A DNA stretch of 64,000 nt, from positions 58,367,850 through 58,431,849 of the forward strand of contig NC_135714.1 in NCBI RefSeq assembly GCF_964656455.1, read 5' to 3'. The notes beneath the pieces were generated by a model. The model was not told the DNA's origin, made no database searches, and saw only the letters and a program-made list of their open reading frames with translations. The position numbers were made by a program, and so were the translations under genes. Shown here piece after piece: positions 1 through 11,886 of this stretch; the first letter of the stretch is position 1; each line of letters begins with the position of its first letter. Source of the DNA: Halichoerus grypus. Lineage: Eukaryota > Chordata > Mammalia > Carnivora > Phocidae.

Positions 1-144
1 ATCTGGTAAATCTTAATAATGACTACTTCTCAAAAAAATCTACGTTTTAATTTCATCTCTAGTGCCTTTAAAATGTGCTAAAGGATTTTCTCCACTTTCT
101 CATCTATGCTGTCATTGCTATAGGACAGCAAAAGTATTCCATCA
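1..144. other. Unassigned AT-rich sequence
   Basis: No repeat head, tail or usable reading frame is recognised before the first SINE. Confidence 0.5.
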
Positions 145-240
145 AGGGGCACCTGGCTGACTCAGTCGGTTAAGCATCTGCCTTCCACTCAGGTCATGAT
201 CTCAGGGTCCTGGGATTGAGCCCCAGCTCCACATCAGATC
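145..240 (+). mobile_element. CAN SINE, 3'-truncated
   Basis: The tRNA-Lys-like head (ggggcacctggctgactcag) and the segment around 'ggtcatgatctcagggtcc' are clear. The sequence degrades after about 240, and the (TC)n and AAATAAA tail is missing; a purine-rich stretch of GAGA/AAGA character follows. Confidence 0.85.
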
Positions 241-1792
241 AAACTAGAGATTAGGCATCGTGTAAACAAGCCAAAAAAGAACAATGTAAAAGAATAAGAG
301 AAAGAAAAAGAAATAAGAGAGTAAGAATGAGAGAGAAGGAAAAGCCAGTCAATTTGCTGAACTGAAAATTTTTGCTTTATTTTGCATAAGTGATATTAGT
401 AAAATTATGTATACAGACATGGGTTTTATTTGTATAGACACAGACTTAGACACAAACTCTAACATGCAATCTATTACTCCATAACTTTAATCCACTTTTG
501 TGGAATACAAATTACAAATCTAATTTTACCAAGTAGAAACACAAATGTAAATACATAGACACACACACACAAAATAAAAAGATATGGAGAGATAATAATA
601 AAGTGTTCCTTAAAACTGCATGAGTTGTAAAATACTATGATACATAATACATCATATGTACAACATACAAAATCAAATAATTTTCATAATTGCTGTGTGT
701 TTGCTAGAAATGTACCAAAACATGGATTCATAGGTTAAAATTACCTAAGCAAACTCCTTTATTATCAAGATTTTGACAAAGCAGCAGATAATAATTTCCT
801 ACTATAATACATCTGTTTTGCCATCCAGGCTATGTTTGAAAACTTAAGAAGATAAGATAAAAAAGTTTTGCTTTTGGTTTGTGGTAGAAATATAACAAAC
901 AAAAATTGCTTAAGACTGTATTAACCCTGCAAAAACAAAAGAAAGCTTAAAAAGCAATAATTTCTCCATTACTCACTTAAAAAAAAAAGAAACAGCAGCA
1001 AGCAATTGCCCCACGTTCAGTAACCATCAGCTGAATTTGCAGAGATCACAGAAAACAGATAGGGAAATTTTCAATGTAACACAGTAAATACCAAGCTGTT
1101 TTGTTTCCTCAAGATTTACAGATGGAGCAATCAGGAATTCTCCAAAAGATTACTTAAGGGTCAAAGAACCCAACTCCCGTGAGGGAGGAAAGAGGGCTTT
1201 CTACACTTTTTGCACTCCCATAGATAAAAATCAAGTTGGGTAAATATTATTGTTACAAGACTTTCCAACATCTTTTAGTAAGCTGATAGACTTAAAAGAA
1301 GAGTATGTTGGAAAATTAAGATGGGAAACATTTGCAGATATTTCCACATAAAGTCTGCTTCAGACCTATCTAGAGAATGTTCTGATAGCTGTGTAAAAAA
1401 TCATGGTGCTTGGGCTGAAGATCTATCTTAATATAGCTAGCATTTCTATTTCATAGGGCACGATTTAGCTCATGTTTTCATCATGTTATGACGTGGTTCT
1501 TTTCATTGTCTGCATCTTCAATTAATTTGCCGTTCATCCCATGCTGTTCAAAATACCTTCGCATTTATATTTTTAGTGTTTCCCTAAATGAAATGCTTAT
1601 GGGAAAGCATGCTAGGAGATACCTCTGCCTGGATTTACGTTTTCTTTATGCTTCCAAAGGTTTTCACCGGGCCCCTTACAGGAATCCCATATGGAGACAT
1701 GTTTTATTAAAGTCACAACTTGTTTCTGCTTAGGTCTCTACTGGTCTCCAGGAGCCTTATCATGATTTATGTGAGTCAGCCTGCTACCAACT
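241..1792. other. Unassigned AT-rich sequence
   Basis: A purine-rich run at 285-345 and a short (CA)n at 560-573 are the only low-complexity parts. An 81-codon frame at 1488-1733 has no recognisable domain or codon signature and I do not call it a gene. Confidence 0.5.
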
Positions 1793-1805
1793 TTCCACAC
1801 TAGCT

Positions 1806-1996
1806 TTTTTTTTTTTAATGTTTTATTTATTTATTTATTCATGAGAGTCAGAGAGAGAGAGAGAGAGAGAGAGGCAGAGGGAGAAGCAGGCTCCCCGCTG
1901 AGCAGGGAGCCTGATGTGGGACTCGATCCCAGGACCCTGGGATCATGACCTGAGCCGAAGGCAGACGCTTAACCATCTGAGCCACCCAGGCGCCCC
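1806..1996 (-). mobile_element. CAN SINE, full length
   Basis: Read on the minus strand it has the tRNA-Lys head (gggcgcctgggtggctcag), the body, a (TC)n tract, AAATAAATAAA and poly-A. It is flanked by a TSD, ttccacactagctt, at 1793-1806 and 1997-2010, which shows retroposition and fixes both ends. Confidence 0.97.
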
Positions 1997-2011
1997 TTCC
2001 ACACTAGCTTT

Positions 2012-2660
2012 ATTCTTCTCTAGTATATGCCAGTCACATTTAGTAAACAGCTCATTCGAAACTTCTCAAATGAAAACTTGTTATTATTGATACCATTTAT
2101 AAATATATCTGGATGTATTTATGAGCTCCTCTCACAAAACTTGAATGAAACCTCTGTGCTGACATGAAATGCACTCTGATTTCTACTTGTAAGTCCTTTT
2201 CCTAGCACTACAATTTTTCCTGAAGGAATCTTTTCAGTCTCCCAGTTTACTTAGATTCTCAGTTTCATTTTGTCTGCTCTCAAAATAGAAGTACAAGTTA
2301 GTGGCAACTAATATTAGAATTTAGATTATATCTTCCATATGTAATATTACATAGATTTTATATAAGCTGTGTGTTTCATGTTTCAATCCATATCTTCTCC
2401 AATTATTTAAAATTTTGATGGGATCTAATAACGAACAAAGATATATGAAGTCTGATTTAAAAATATGGGATGCTCTGTGTGGCATTTATTAAGAATAGAA
2501 TGAATGCCATTTTCATACTTGCTTTAGACACAATACATTGGTTTTTACAGATTTAACTTTTGAAATTTTGACTGTTGAAAAAATCTGTGGTATAAGAGAG
2601 TATGGGTTGACAATTCTGATGCTGCTACACATGTAACTGAACAATGTAATTGAACAACTA
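2012..2660. other. Unassigned sequence
   Basis: AT-rich sequence with no recognised element or coding signal. Confidence 0.45.
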
Positions 2661-3772
2661 AATAAATGAACGGCTGCTGGGAGCCAGGTCCTCACTGTTG
2701 TAGTAGCAGCTTTCAGATAAGCAAGAAGAAGAGATTAAAATAATCTATGTAGTAATGAGTTAGAGTTAGAGACATCAATATGAACTCATATTTAGCTTAG
2801 TATAGATATAGATGGATACACATAGGAATACTTATAAAGAGGTTAGTAAATACAGATATATTTCCTTCCTTTGTCTACTGATAGGACTTAGAAGTGATGA
2901 TACTGTAGTAGCAACAAGCACACCATTTCCCAATAAAATGAACCAGAGCTTTTTGGAGAAATGTTTGATCATAGGACTGGGTCAAGAACTATACAAGAAG
3001 TCCTAAGCATCTAGCATCAGAAAGTAAGGAAGTGCTTCCCTCCAAAAAAAATTGATGAGGGCATGTCAAAGAAGACCATGAACCAACTGAAAGCTGGAAC
3101 AATGGCCAAAGCTTGAACAAATTGAGAACAAAATAAATAAAGCAATGCATTATAACAAACATAACAAAAATATTCATGAGTCCATACTGATAAAAATAAA
3201 TGGTTGAGTAAATAAATAAATGGAGAAGAGACAAATCTCCCATGCAGAAGAATTCCAAATAATTTACACAGATACTCCTTTCTCAAGGAGATGGAATGTA
3301 ACTATGTACTCCTAGGTGTGGGCTGTGCATTGTGACTTCATTCCAAACAAATTACATTATGGAAGGGGGAGGAGGGGGGAGTAACTTTACAGCAGAGAAA
3401 CCTGAAAAACACTGTGTCAACCAAGGTCAACATCAACAGTGATAAATTGTATTGATGGAATGCAATGATGTAACGAAAATGGCACTTTACCTCTCTGGTC
3501 TTCCTCCTGAAAACCCACAATCCCAGTCTAATCATAAGAAAAACATCAGACAAATTCCAGTAGAGAGGCATTCTGCAATATCTCTGACCACGCTCCTCAA
3601 AATTGTCAAGGTTATCTTAAACAAGGAAGTTCTGAGGAACTATTATATCTAACAGGAGCCTAAGGAGACATGACAACTAAGTGTACTGTATCTTGGATTA
3701 ATCTTAGAACAGAAAAAGAACATCAGGTAAAATCTGTGAAAATCCGAATAAAGTACGGACTTCAGTTAATAT
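2660..3772 (+). mobile_element. Old L1 3' UTR (L1M type), first part
   Basis: The order of segments matches the 3' UTR of an ancient mammalian L1M element: a 'gggagccaggt..tcactg' stretch, 'tatgaactcat..ttagct', 'agaaagtaaggaagtgct', 'aatggccaaagct', 'gaattccaaataatt' and 'gtaactttacag'. The minus-strand fragment at 30295-31752 is the same family. It is non-coding. An MaLR LTR interrupts it at 3773 and it resumes at 4132. Confidence 0.85.
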
Positions 3773-4131
3773 TGTCTTGGTCAATTTGGGCTGCTATAAA
3801 AAAGTACCATAGACTGGGTGACTTATAAACAACAGGTATTTATTTCTTACCGTTCTGGAGGTTGGAAAGCCATGCCAGGCTGGTTAGGTTCTAATAAGGA
3901 TCCTCTCCTCAGTTGCAGTCTTCTGAGTCCTGCTTGTTATTTCACTTGGCGGGAAGCAGAGTCTGAACAAGCTTTCATGTCTTTTCTCACTAGGGCACTA
4001 ATCCCTTTCAAGAGGCCTCTACTCTCATGGCCTAATTTCTTCCCAAAGTCCTCGCCTCTTAATACCATTACTTTGGGGGTTAGGATTTCAACATATAAGT
4101 TTGGAAAGGACAAAACATTCAGTCCATAACA
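3773..4131 (-). mobile_element. Solo MaLR-type LTR (MLT1/MST-like)
   Basis: On the minus strand it begins near 'tgttatggactgaatg' and ends near 'agtctatggtac..ttatagcagcc', the usual plan of an ERVL-MaLR LTR. There is no internal retroviral sequence on either side, so it is a solo LTR. It splits the surrounding L1. A 5-bp TSD is not convincing (aatat versus ataat). The 153-codon frame at 3937-4398 runs across this LTR into the L1 and is not a gene. Confidence 0.8.
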
Positions 4132-4320
4132 ATAATGTAATGGTATTGGTACCCTACTAGTGTTAAGATGTTTATGATCCTGGAAACTGGGTGTAGGACA
4201 TATGGAAACTCTCGGTAATGTCATCTCAATTTTTCTGTAAATCAGAAACTGTTCTTTAAAAATAAGTCTATTTAAAAGGATAAGTAGGGAGATGGGAACA
4301 AAATAAATAAATAACCTACA
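4132..4320 (+). mobile_element. Old L1 3' UTR (L1M type), second part
   Basis: Continues the L1 interrupted at 3773: 'gttaagatgtttat..ggaaactgggtg', then 'aatttttctgtaaatc' and 'aaaataagtctattt', the terminal part of this 3' UTR. Confidence 0.8.
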
Positions 4321-6488
4321 GCATGTAGTAAGTTGTTGTTTTCTGCCAATAACAATAAACCTGGTATGTGGGCTATGAAACTGATCTGTAGGGAGCATGG
4401 CCCTTAGGCAGCGATGGAGCTAAGCTTATCATTCATCACATCTGTGCAGCTTTGTCTTTCTTTTCTTGAGGTTTGCTACTAGAACTATGCTGGGCTTTGA
4501 GAACTTGCCAAATCTCTAGCTATATTTTGCAAAATATACCAAGGTTCTTCTATAATAATTATAATCATATTCAGTGACCGAACAGGTTAGAAAAATGTAT
4601 ATAACAGCAAAGTACCATCAGCAAGAGGTCATAGGTATTGTGGTGAACTGGAAAACACATGGTGTGCCTGGAGTCATAATAATTTAAATTATCTTAAAAC
4701 GCGGAACTTGCCAAGCCAAACTCTTTTGGCTGCCAGTCAATAACAGAATTGACTGATAACAACTAAGCCCTCAAAGAAATGTTTATCTAGTAGTCAAATC
4801 TGGCACTACAGATATTCCTCTATGATTAATTCTACAGTTCCATTTATAGCTACTTGCCTTAGATTAGGATTGGATAATCAATGTTGGACCACTTATGTTT
4901 TAGGGCTATAGTTTTGGTTTGGGTTTTGGGGGTTTTTTTGTATCTGGAATGACAGAGTTGAGAAATATGAATAAGATACCATTCAATAAATATGATTTAA
5001 GAGTCAAATTATTCCTTGAGTCTTCACCAGGCCCAATGAAAAAGAAATGCAGCAACAAAAGAGAGATAAGGGCTGAAAGCAATCAAGTGTTAATGATTGT
5101 CTCTTTTCCACCCTGTTTTCCCCAGCTACCTCTAGCTGGCTCAACAGATGGGCTAAGCCTGAACTTCAGTTTTCCCCAGTTCTTAGGTGTATACTGACAG
5201 GATGAATAAAAATATAAGCACTAAACTCAGGAGCAGGTTCCAGCAACCCAATCAATGGGCCGTTAGCTCCCACGGTCTTCTATCTAACCATGTTTCCCAA
5301 TAATTTGTCCTTGAATTAATATCTCCTTGTATCTGTGTTCTGTGCTGGCCTTGGCCAAAAAACAGGACTCATTGACTTAAGCATCACTTTGAATTTTCTC
5401 TGTAGTTACTCTATCATTTACCTCTGTCCTCTCCTCTCACTTTAATCTCAAGCATTAATTGGACTAACCAGACTGGTGTAGTTCCAGGCAATTCCACTCA
5501 TTGAGTCTAGAGACAATTCTTCATCCTCCTTGTCCCATCCCCCTAACAGAAATCTGACCACATTTGGACATATGCTCATTCCCAGAACAAACTGAGCCAT
5601 CACTTGGAATTTCCTGCCTACTTCAGTGGACCTTCTGATCCGACTGACTGTCTGAGATTCCACTGTCCTTTGGACATATAATAAACCATAGAAGTGCCTT
5701 AACTGGGATTTGTTGCTTCAGTTGACTTAGTTGTCTCCAATCCTGTCTGAGCTCAAGTGCACTTCTTGGCCACCAGCTATTCTCCACACAATTTCAACTT
5801 CCTACTCTTCTCTCTCATCCAATGTTAATAAGATCTTCATATGATTTGAATTGTGATGACACAAGACATGAAAACAGAAGATAGGAAGAGAGACATAAGG
5901 AGATGGAAAAAGAATGCAATAAATATGAGTTCTGTACATAGAGAATAAAATATGAAAACCAAGTTCCTCTTACTAGGACTTTCTTTTGACTGACTTACAA
6001 CTCAATAAGACTTGGTTGGCATTCCGTAAAAGTAAAGCTAAAGGCTTTTTTCTTGAACCATATAATATTTTCTTGCCTTGCACTGTGTTTTAGCAACCCC
6101 AGATTCTGACCATTTCTTTTTCCTCCTAACTATACCCCCCGACTTTTTCTTTAGATGTAATAACTGAGATTGGATTTCCAGTACTGACCCTTGACTCCCT
6201 TCCTTGACTATTATCTGTACTTGCCCCTTGCATTGTGTCTGCCTCTGACTATTCAGAATGTCTTTCAGCTTCATTCTAACATAACCTTGAAATCTTTTTA
6301 TTTAGCTCTAAAAAGAAAGAACTTGGCAGCCTAAGACAGATATTCTAGAAGTATTATATGTTGAATAGAGGTAAGTGAAGGATAATTAATGGAATTTGGA
6401 TAAGCTATACTGGATTCCCAACTTAAGAAGCATCTGTCTGAATTCAAACCTGCCCTATCTGTATCTCTTCACCACTTTTATTCAGGTT
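4321..6488. other. Unassigned sequence, 2.2 kb
   Basis: I recognise no SINE, LINE, LTR or DNA transposon here. Frames at 4919-5197 (92 codons), 5448-5663 and 6038-6274 have no recognisable domain. Confidence 0.45.
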
Positions 6489-6504
6489 AAGAATTCTTTA
6501 AATA

Positions 6505-6667
6505 GGGGTGCCTGGGTGGCTCTGTCAGTTAAGCGTCTGCCTTCCACTCAGGTCAGGATCCCAGTGTCCTGGGATCCGAGTCCTGTATTGGGCTTCCTGC
6601 TCAGCAGGGTGTCTGCTTCTCCCTCTGCCCCTCCTCCCTGAAATAAATAAATAAAATCTTTTTAAAA
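6505..6667 (+). mobile_element. CAN SINE, full length, shortened tail region
   Basis: Head 'ggggtgcctgggtggctctg', body, and tail 'aaataaataaataaaatc'. The TSD is aagaattctttaaata at 6489-6504 and the same with one change at 6668-6683. The pyrimidine tract normally between body and tail is almost absent. Confidence 0.96.
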
Positions 6668-6702
6668 AAGAATTATTTAAATAATTCTCAAAAGTTTCCA
6701 CC

Positions 6703-6806
6703 CATCTATTATCTATTTATCTATTTATCATCTATTTCTACCATCTATATCTATCTATCTATCATCTATCTATCTATCATCTATCATCTATCTATTATTT
6801 ATCTCT
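6703..6806. repeat. (TCTA)n / (ATCT)n tetranucleotide microsatellite
   Basis: Interrupted runs of TCTA/ATCT over about 100 bp, with the longest pure run of about five units near 6750. The interruptions suggest an old, degraded locus. Confidence 0.95.
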
Positions 6807-6833
6807 AGGGGTCACTGGCATTTCCTATTGTGT

Positions 6834-8020
6834 TAAAACTATTTATTGTGATAAAATATACATAATGAAGCATACCATTTTAACAATTCTTAGGTTCACA
6901 GTTTAGTGGCATTAAGTATATCCACATTGTTGTGCAACCATCACCACTATACGTCTCCAGAACTTTTTATATTCCCAAATTGTAATTCTGTACCCAGTAG
7001 ACAATAACTCTCATACCCCTTCTTCTCCAGTTCCTGTCAACTACCATTCTATTTTTCTGTAGCTATGAATTTGATCACTATAGGTACCTACTATAAGTGG
7101 AACTCTACAATTTTTTATCCTTCTGTGACTGGCTTATTTCACTCAGCATTATGTCTTCAAAGTTTATCCATGTTGTATCATGTGTCAGAATTTCTAACAT
7201 TTTAAAAGTTGAATAGTATTCCATTATACGTATAGACCACATTTCGTTTAACCATTTATCCATCAATGGACATTTGGGTTGTTTCCACCTTTTGGCAATT
7301 GTGACTAATGTTACGAATGTGAATTTTGAATAATGTATGAACATTGGTGTACAAGTATCTGTTTGAGTCCCTGCTTTCAATTCTTTGGAGTATATGCCTA
7401 GAAATAAAATTTCTGGATCATATGGTAATTCTAGTTTTTGAGTAAACACCATACTGTTTTCCATAGCAGTTGCACCATTTTACGTTCCCACCAAGAATGC
7501 ACAAGATTTCCAATTTCCCATATTCTTGTCAATACTTGTTATTTTCTTTTCCTTTTTAAGGATATTAAATGGATATGAAGTGATATCTCAAAATGATTTT
7601 GATTTTAATATTCTTATTCCTATTACTATACTATTTCTATTTGAATTTCCATTACTAACAATTAGTAATGTTGAGCATTTTTACATGTGCTTATTAGCTG
7701 TTACATATCTTCTTTGAAGAAATGTCTATTTGAATCCTTTGACCCTTTTTAAATTGAGTCATTTGGGTTTTTTATTGTTGAGTTGTAGGAGTTCTTTATT
7801 TATTCTCGATGTTAACCCTTTATCATGTATATGATTTGCAAAAATTTTCTCCCATTCTATTGGTTGCCTTTTCACTCTGTTGATAGTGTCTGCTTGATGT
7901 GTGAAAGTGCTTAATTTTTATGAAGTCCAATTTATCTGGGTTTTTTCTTCTGTTGCCTGTGCTTTTGGTATCATATGTGTTAAAATTTTTATAGCATTAT
8001 ATATTTCCCCAATTTGATCT
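6834..8020 (-). mobile_element. Old L1 (L1M) 3' UTR and ORF2 3' end, antisense
   Basis: On the plus strand it reads 'ttattgtgataaaatatac', 'gtggcattaagtatatccac', 'gcaaccatcaccactat', then 'tgagtaata'-like and 'attctccca'-type antisense ORF2 sequence up to 'gttgcctgtgcttttggt'. This is a mammalian L1 3' end read backwards. Stops and indels remove any coding potential; the 119-codon frame at 7105-7464 is a remnant of the ORF2/3' UTR region. Confidence 0.88.
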
Positions 8021-8977
8021 GTAAGACATATTATCTGATGTTCTAGACTCTAAGAAAAGCATATCTTTATGAGAAAGCAAAATCTTGACAGCCAAAGCAC
8101 AAAGAGTTCTTGGATCCATCTGAGGATTGTTCTCTTGCTCATGGGTGCTTGTTTTATGTTACAAGGACCAAGAACTCATAAGAAAACAATTACTGAATGA
8201 GCTCTCTGAGGAGGCTCAATTTTCTCTCTTTCTCTGGAATTTCCCCTGCCAGTTATCACTGGGTATTGGTTGTTATGCTTTGGAGGAGAGTATAGGAAAA
8301 AATACTGCCATAGAAAAAAGGATTTTAATCTTTGTAAAGACTTGAAAAAACTTATAGTTGTGAGTTGGGCTTGGAATGTATCATTTCCTAACTCCATGGT
8401 GCAACAGTAATCATGAGGCCTGTAAAACTTCCCAAAATTCTGCAATGCTGACTAGTTTCTATCCTTGCTATATTAAGCTTCCTCTAGAAGCTTAAGAAGG
8501 TCACAGTCACCAAGGGGGATATACTACTAATAGCAACAGTAAAATTATTTCTGAATTCTGAATTTTTATGAAAATGGTGAGTAAATAATGTCAGATATTT
8601 TATGCAAACACTATATTAGTACAAATAGTGACAAGGTGCTTTTAATAAAATGTTTCCTTACTTTCAATATGAATACCTATTTTCTCTTCTGAAAGATAGT
8701 AATAGTCATATTTCACTTTAAATAAGGACTAAATGTATTTATAGATATTTAGACATTCAGAAATAGAACATAGTCACTAAAATTTACATGTAGATATACT
8801 AAAAACTATAATTAAAACCTCACAAAAATGCTTCACGGAACCTCTTTTCACAGGGGCCCATGGCTATACAAAATTAAGCAAAAGCATTGTTCTAAATGTA
8901 AGAAAAATAGTCCTTACTGTACCAAACTTTAATGTAAAAGGCTTATAATCTTTGAAGACCGGGCAATAAAATGTATA
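8021..8977. other. Unassigned sequence
   Basis: No recognised repeat. Overlapping frames at 8127-8345 (+) and 8176-8445 (-) have no domain signature. Confidence 0.45.
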
Positions 8978-8981
8978 TTTT

Positions 8982-8988
8982 ACACACA

Positions 8989-9019
<31 letters not shown>
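8982..9019. repeat. (CA)n dinucleotide microsatellite
   Basis: About 18 CA units with one CATA interruption near 8993. Confidence 0.97.
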
Positions 9020-9084
9020 GTTGCATTCCTATGCTTATTATTTAATTGGTACTTTTATATTCTTTCATTTTAGTACAAGACTTT

Positions 9085-9235
9085 GAGAAAGGTAATATTA
9101 TCTCATTTTGCAATTAATAAGACTAAAATTCAGAAAATTTAAGGAACTTGCTTAAGGTTACCTTGAGCCACAATTTGCCTTAGGTCTTCTAGTCCCCAAA
9201 TCAATCTTCTCTTTCCATTATATCACAAGACCTTG
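9085..9235 (-). mobile_element. MIR SINE fragment
   Basis: The antisense MIR core is visible: 'ggtaatattatctcatttt', a degenerate 'gaaaatttaaggaacttgc', then 'ttaaggttac' and 'ttaggtcttctagtc'. It is an ancient mammal-wide tRNA-derived SINE; the ends are approximate. Confidence 0.65.
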
Positions 9236-9743
9236 TCAGGCTCACTCAAATTAATTTCGTAAGAATTCATTATCAACCATCTATTAATCTCTGTGATGGA
9301 AACTTTGGGTAATAGATATGAGTGAGTAACCTACAGTTCTTTTCCTTAAGAAATAGGTAGAAAATTTGGTAGTCATCGGTATTATCATTTGACATAGGTA
9401 CAGTCAAATGTGCTATATCCCACAGGCATTGGCAAATGCTCTGCAGCTCTGAGTACTCATAGAGAACTTCCATTTCTGAGTAAGTATTTAATACTGTCAC
9501 CATTACTTTATAACCTAGATGTCAGCTGGAGCCCTCCTGCCTGGGGGATTTGGTTAAACTTGACCTAAGCACCATGTCCAAGGCTTTTTAAGAATCCAGA
9601 ATCTGAAGCACAAATCCTGTGAGATTCCAGAACTTACTCATTCTTCTGTGATCATCATGGTGCAAATCCTAAATCTTCACCAGATTGCATCTCCAAACGT
9701 TACTAATTCTAGACCGTCTGTGCATTTAGAAACCTGTCATAAG
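9236..9743. other. Unassigned sequence
   Basis: No recognised element between the MIR and the TSD of the next SINE. Confidence 0.45.
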
Positions 9744-9758
9744 ACTAGTTGGGGAGGA

Positions 9759-9937
9759 GGGGAACCTGTGTGGCTTGGTTGGTTAAGCACCCAACTCATG
9801 ATTTCTGCTCAGGTCATGATCTCAGGGTCCTGAGATTGAGCCCTGTCAGGCTGCGTGCTCATCGTGGTGTCTGCTTATCTCTCTCCCTCCCCTTCTGCCC
9901 CTCTGCTCTCTCTCTCTCAAATAAATATAAATAAATA

Positions 9938-9976
<39 letters not shown>

Positions 9977-10015
9977 AATCTTTTTTTTTAATAAATAAAA
10001 TCTTTAAAAAAAAAT
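9759..10015 (+). mobile_element. CAN SINE with expanded AAAT tail
   Basis: The head is diverged (gggaacctgtgtggcttgg) and has the older-subfamily segment 'gcacccaactcatgatttc'. The tail is an AAAT/AAATAT array at 9918-9977, then a second AATAAAATCTTT block. TSD actagttggggagga at 9744-9758 and 10016-10030. Confidence 0.95.
9918..9977. repeat. (AAAT)n microsatellite in a SINE tail
   Basis: About 14 AAAT units with AAATAT interruptions, grown from the 3' tail of the SINE. Confidence 0.93.
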
Positions 10016-10030
10016 ACTAGTTGGGGAGGA

Positions 10031-10578
10031 AAAAGGTCCATTGAAAATCATATGGTCTTCTCTATCTCACTGATTTATTTCTTCCACTCTCTTTCTCCTC
10101 TTTTTCTCATCTCAAGTTCTTCCATTTTCTCACATGAAATAATTCTAATCACATTTAGCACCCTTTAGGAAATTCACCTTTCTCCTTACTTGCCATTATA
10201 ATACTTTTTCAAAAGTTACAATTTTATTCTTATGAGGAATTCTGGCAAATAAAATACTTTGCTTTCATTATGTTTTCCTCCCTCTCTCACTCTCCTTGAT
10301 CTCCATTATCTGAGGACATTGCATTTATATCAACTGAAAGGATTAATATTTAATTTAACTATGGTGTAATCATACTGAATAAACTATAGCTGGTATCTAT
10401 GGAAAAGAACTTGAATTGACTATGATGAATTTTCAGTAGAAATTGGTATGACTACTAGAAATGCTCATGTAGTAGCCAGATCAAGATCGTATTTCATGGT
10501 GGTGGTGGTGATGGTGGTGGTGATTATTATATATTAAAACTCTGTCTCACTAGATCACTTTAAAAAATGTTCATCCCT
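10031..10578. other. Unassigned sequence with a short (TGG)n
   Basis: Apart from a (TGG)n tract at 10498-10523 with one GA interruption, nothing is recognised. Confidence 0.5.
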
Positions 10579-10783
10579 GGCATGCCTGGGTGGATCAGTC
10601 GGTTAAGCCTCTGCCTTTGGCTCAGGTCATGATCCTGGGGTCCTGGATTTGAGCCCTGAGTCAGGCTTCCTGCTCAGTGGGAGAGTCTGCTTCTCCTCTT
10701 CCCTCTGCCCCTTACCCTCACTTGTGTTCTCTTTTTCTCTCTCTCTCACTCACTCTCTCTCTCAAATAAATAAAATCTTAAAA
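10579..10783 (+). mobile_element. CAN SINE
   Basis: Head 'catgcctgggtggatcagtc', body, a long (TC)n tract from about 10729 to 10762, and AAATAAATAAAATCTT. No convincing TSD. It faces the next SINE tail to tail across about 29 bp. Confidence 0.95.
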
Positions 10784-10812
10784 GAAGTGTTGATTCCTTT
10801 TACTAGGTCCTT

Positions 10813-11013
10813 TTTTTTTTTTTTTTTAAGATTTTATTTATTTGACAGAGAGAGAGAGACAGCCAGAGAGGGAACACAAGCAGGGGGAGTGGGAGAGGGA
10901 GAAGCGGGCTTCCGGCAGAGCAGGGAGCCCGATGTGCGGCTCGATCCCAGGACCCTGGGATCATGACCTGAGCTGAAGGCAGACACTTAAGGACTGAGCC
11001 ACCCAGGCGCCCC
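10813..11013 (-). mobile_element. CAN SINE, full length, young form
   Basis: The minus-strand copy is complete, with a (GA)-rich tail box and long poly-T on the plus strand. TSD tttactaggtcctt at 10798-10811 and 11015-11028. With the copy at 10579 it forms an inverted repeat. Confidence 0.96.
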
Positions 11014-11029
11014 TTTTACTAGGTCCTTA

Positions 11030-11188
11030 AATGTTTGTTTGTCTGTTTGTTTGTTTTTAAGTAGGCTTGTCGTCCAGTAGGGAGCCCAACCCAGGGTTAC
11101 ACAGGGTTAGAACCCACGACCATGAGATCAAGAACTAAGCTGAGATCAAGAGTCCAACGTTCAACAAACTGAGCTACCCAGGCACCCC
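11030..11188 (-). mobile_element. Older CAN SINE
   Basis: Diverged minus-strand copy: 'gagctacccaggcacccc' marks the head at the right end. The body carries 'gagatcaagagtccaac' and 'cgaccatgagatcaag', typical of an older CAN SINE subfamily, and lacks the (GA)n box of the young form. Confidence 0.85.
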
Positions 11189-11540
11189 TAGATGTTATTT
11201 TTAAAGAGAATTTTTGGTCTCTCATTCTCCAATTGTTAAGCATTTAACAATTCTTTTCTTAAAAACAAACTCTAAAGTAAATATATTAAGAGCCCATCAC
11301 ATGGCCAAATGTTGTAAGGACTATAAAATATATGAAATAAACAAGATGTATGTTTGTATTCTTTTGAGATTTTGCCAAGCACTGAACCACAAAAATGCAG
11401 AGTTGGAAGGGCTGTTAATCCTCTAGTCGCTTGTTCCTGGGAAAACAATTCTGAGAAATGGAAGTCTGTAAGTTGCAAATCCATTGGTTCTTCCTTGAGA
11501 AGAGTGACATGTGTCAGCCTGCTAAAATATTCTTCCCATG
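11189..11540. other. Unassigned sequence between SINEs
   Basis: No recognised repeat; overlapping short frames on both strands show no domain. Confidence 0.45.
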
Positions 11541-11556
11541 TGGTTGCAAAAATCTT

Positions 11557-11756
11557 TTTTTTTTTTTTAAGATTTTATTTATTTATTTGACAGACAGAGA
11601 CACAGCGAGAGAGGGAACACAAGCAGGGGGAGTGGGAGAGGGAGAAGCAGGCTCCCCGCTGGGCAGGGAGCCCGATGCAGGACTTGATCCCAGGACCCTG
11701 GGATCATGACCTGAGCCAAAGGCAGACGCTTAACGACTGAGCCACCCAGGCGCCCC
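11557..11756 (-). mobile_element. CAN SINE, full length, young form
   Basis: Very intact copy with a near-perfect 16-bp TSD, tggttgcaaaaatctt, at 11541-11556 and 11757-11772. It is the fourth SINE in 1.2 kb. Confidence 0.97.
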
Positions 11757-11886
11757 TGGTTGCAAAAATCTTGAAGCACGTAGCTTGCATTTCCTCCGGT
11801 AATAAAGATGACTGTGAATAAAAATATATCTGGATGAGAGAAGAATTTAATCTGTAGTAATTTGATTATTAGTATATGTTATTGCC

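Noticed and set aside
3937..4398. 153-codon minus-strand frame, the longest in the window
   Set aside because: It lies across an MaLR LTR and its boundary with an L1 3' UTR; no domain, and the sequence is explained by the repeats.
10849..10966. SINE-derived peptides recurring in many frames (such as ...REREREGTQAGGVGEGEAG...)
   Set aside because: The same peptide appears wherever a minus-strand CAN SINE occurs; it is translation of the repeat, not a gene family.
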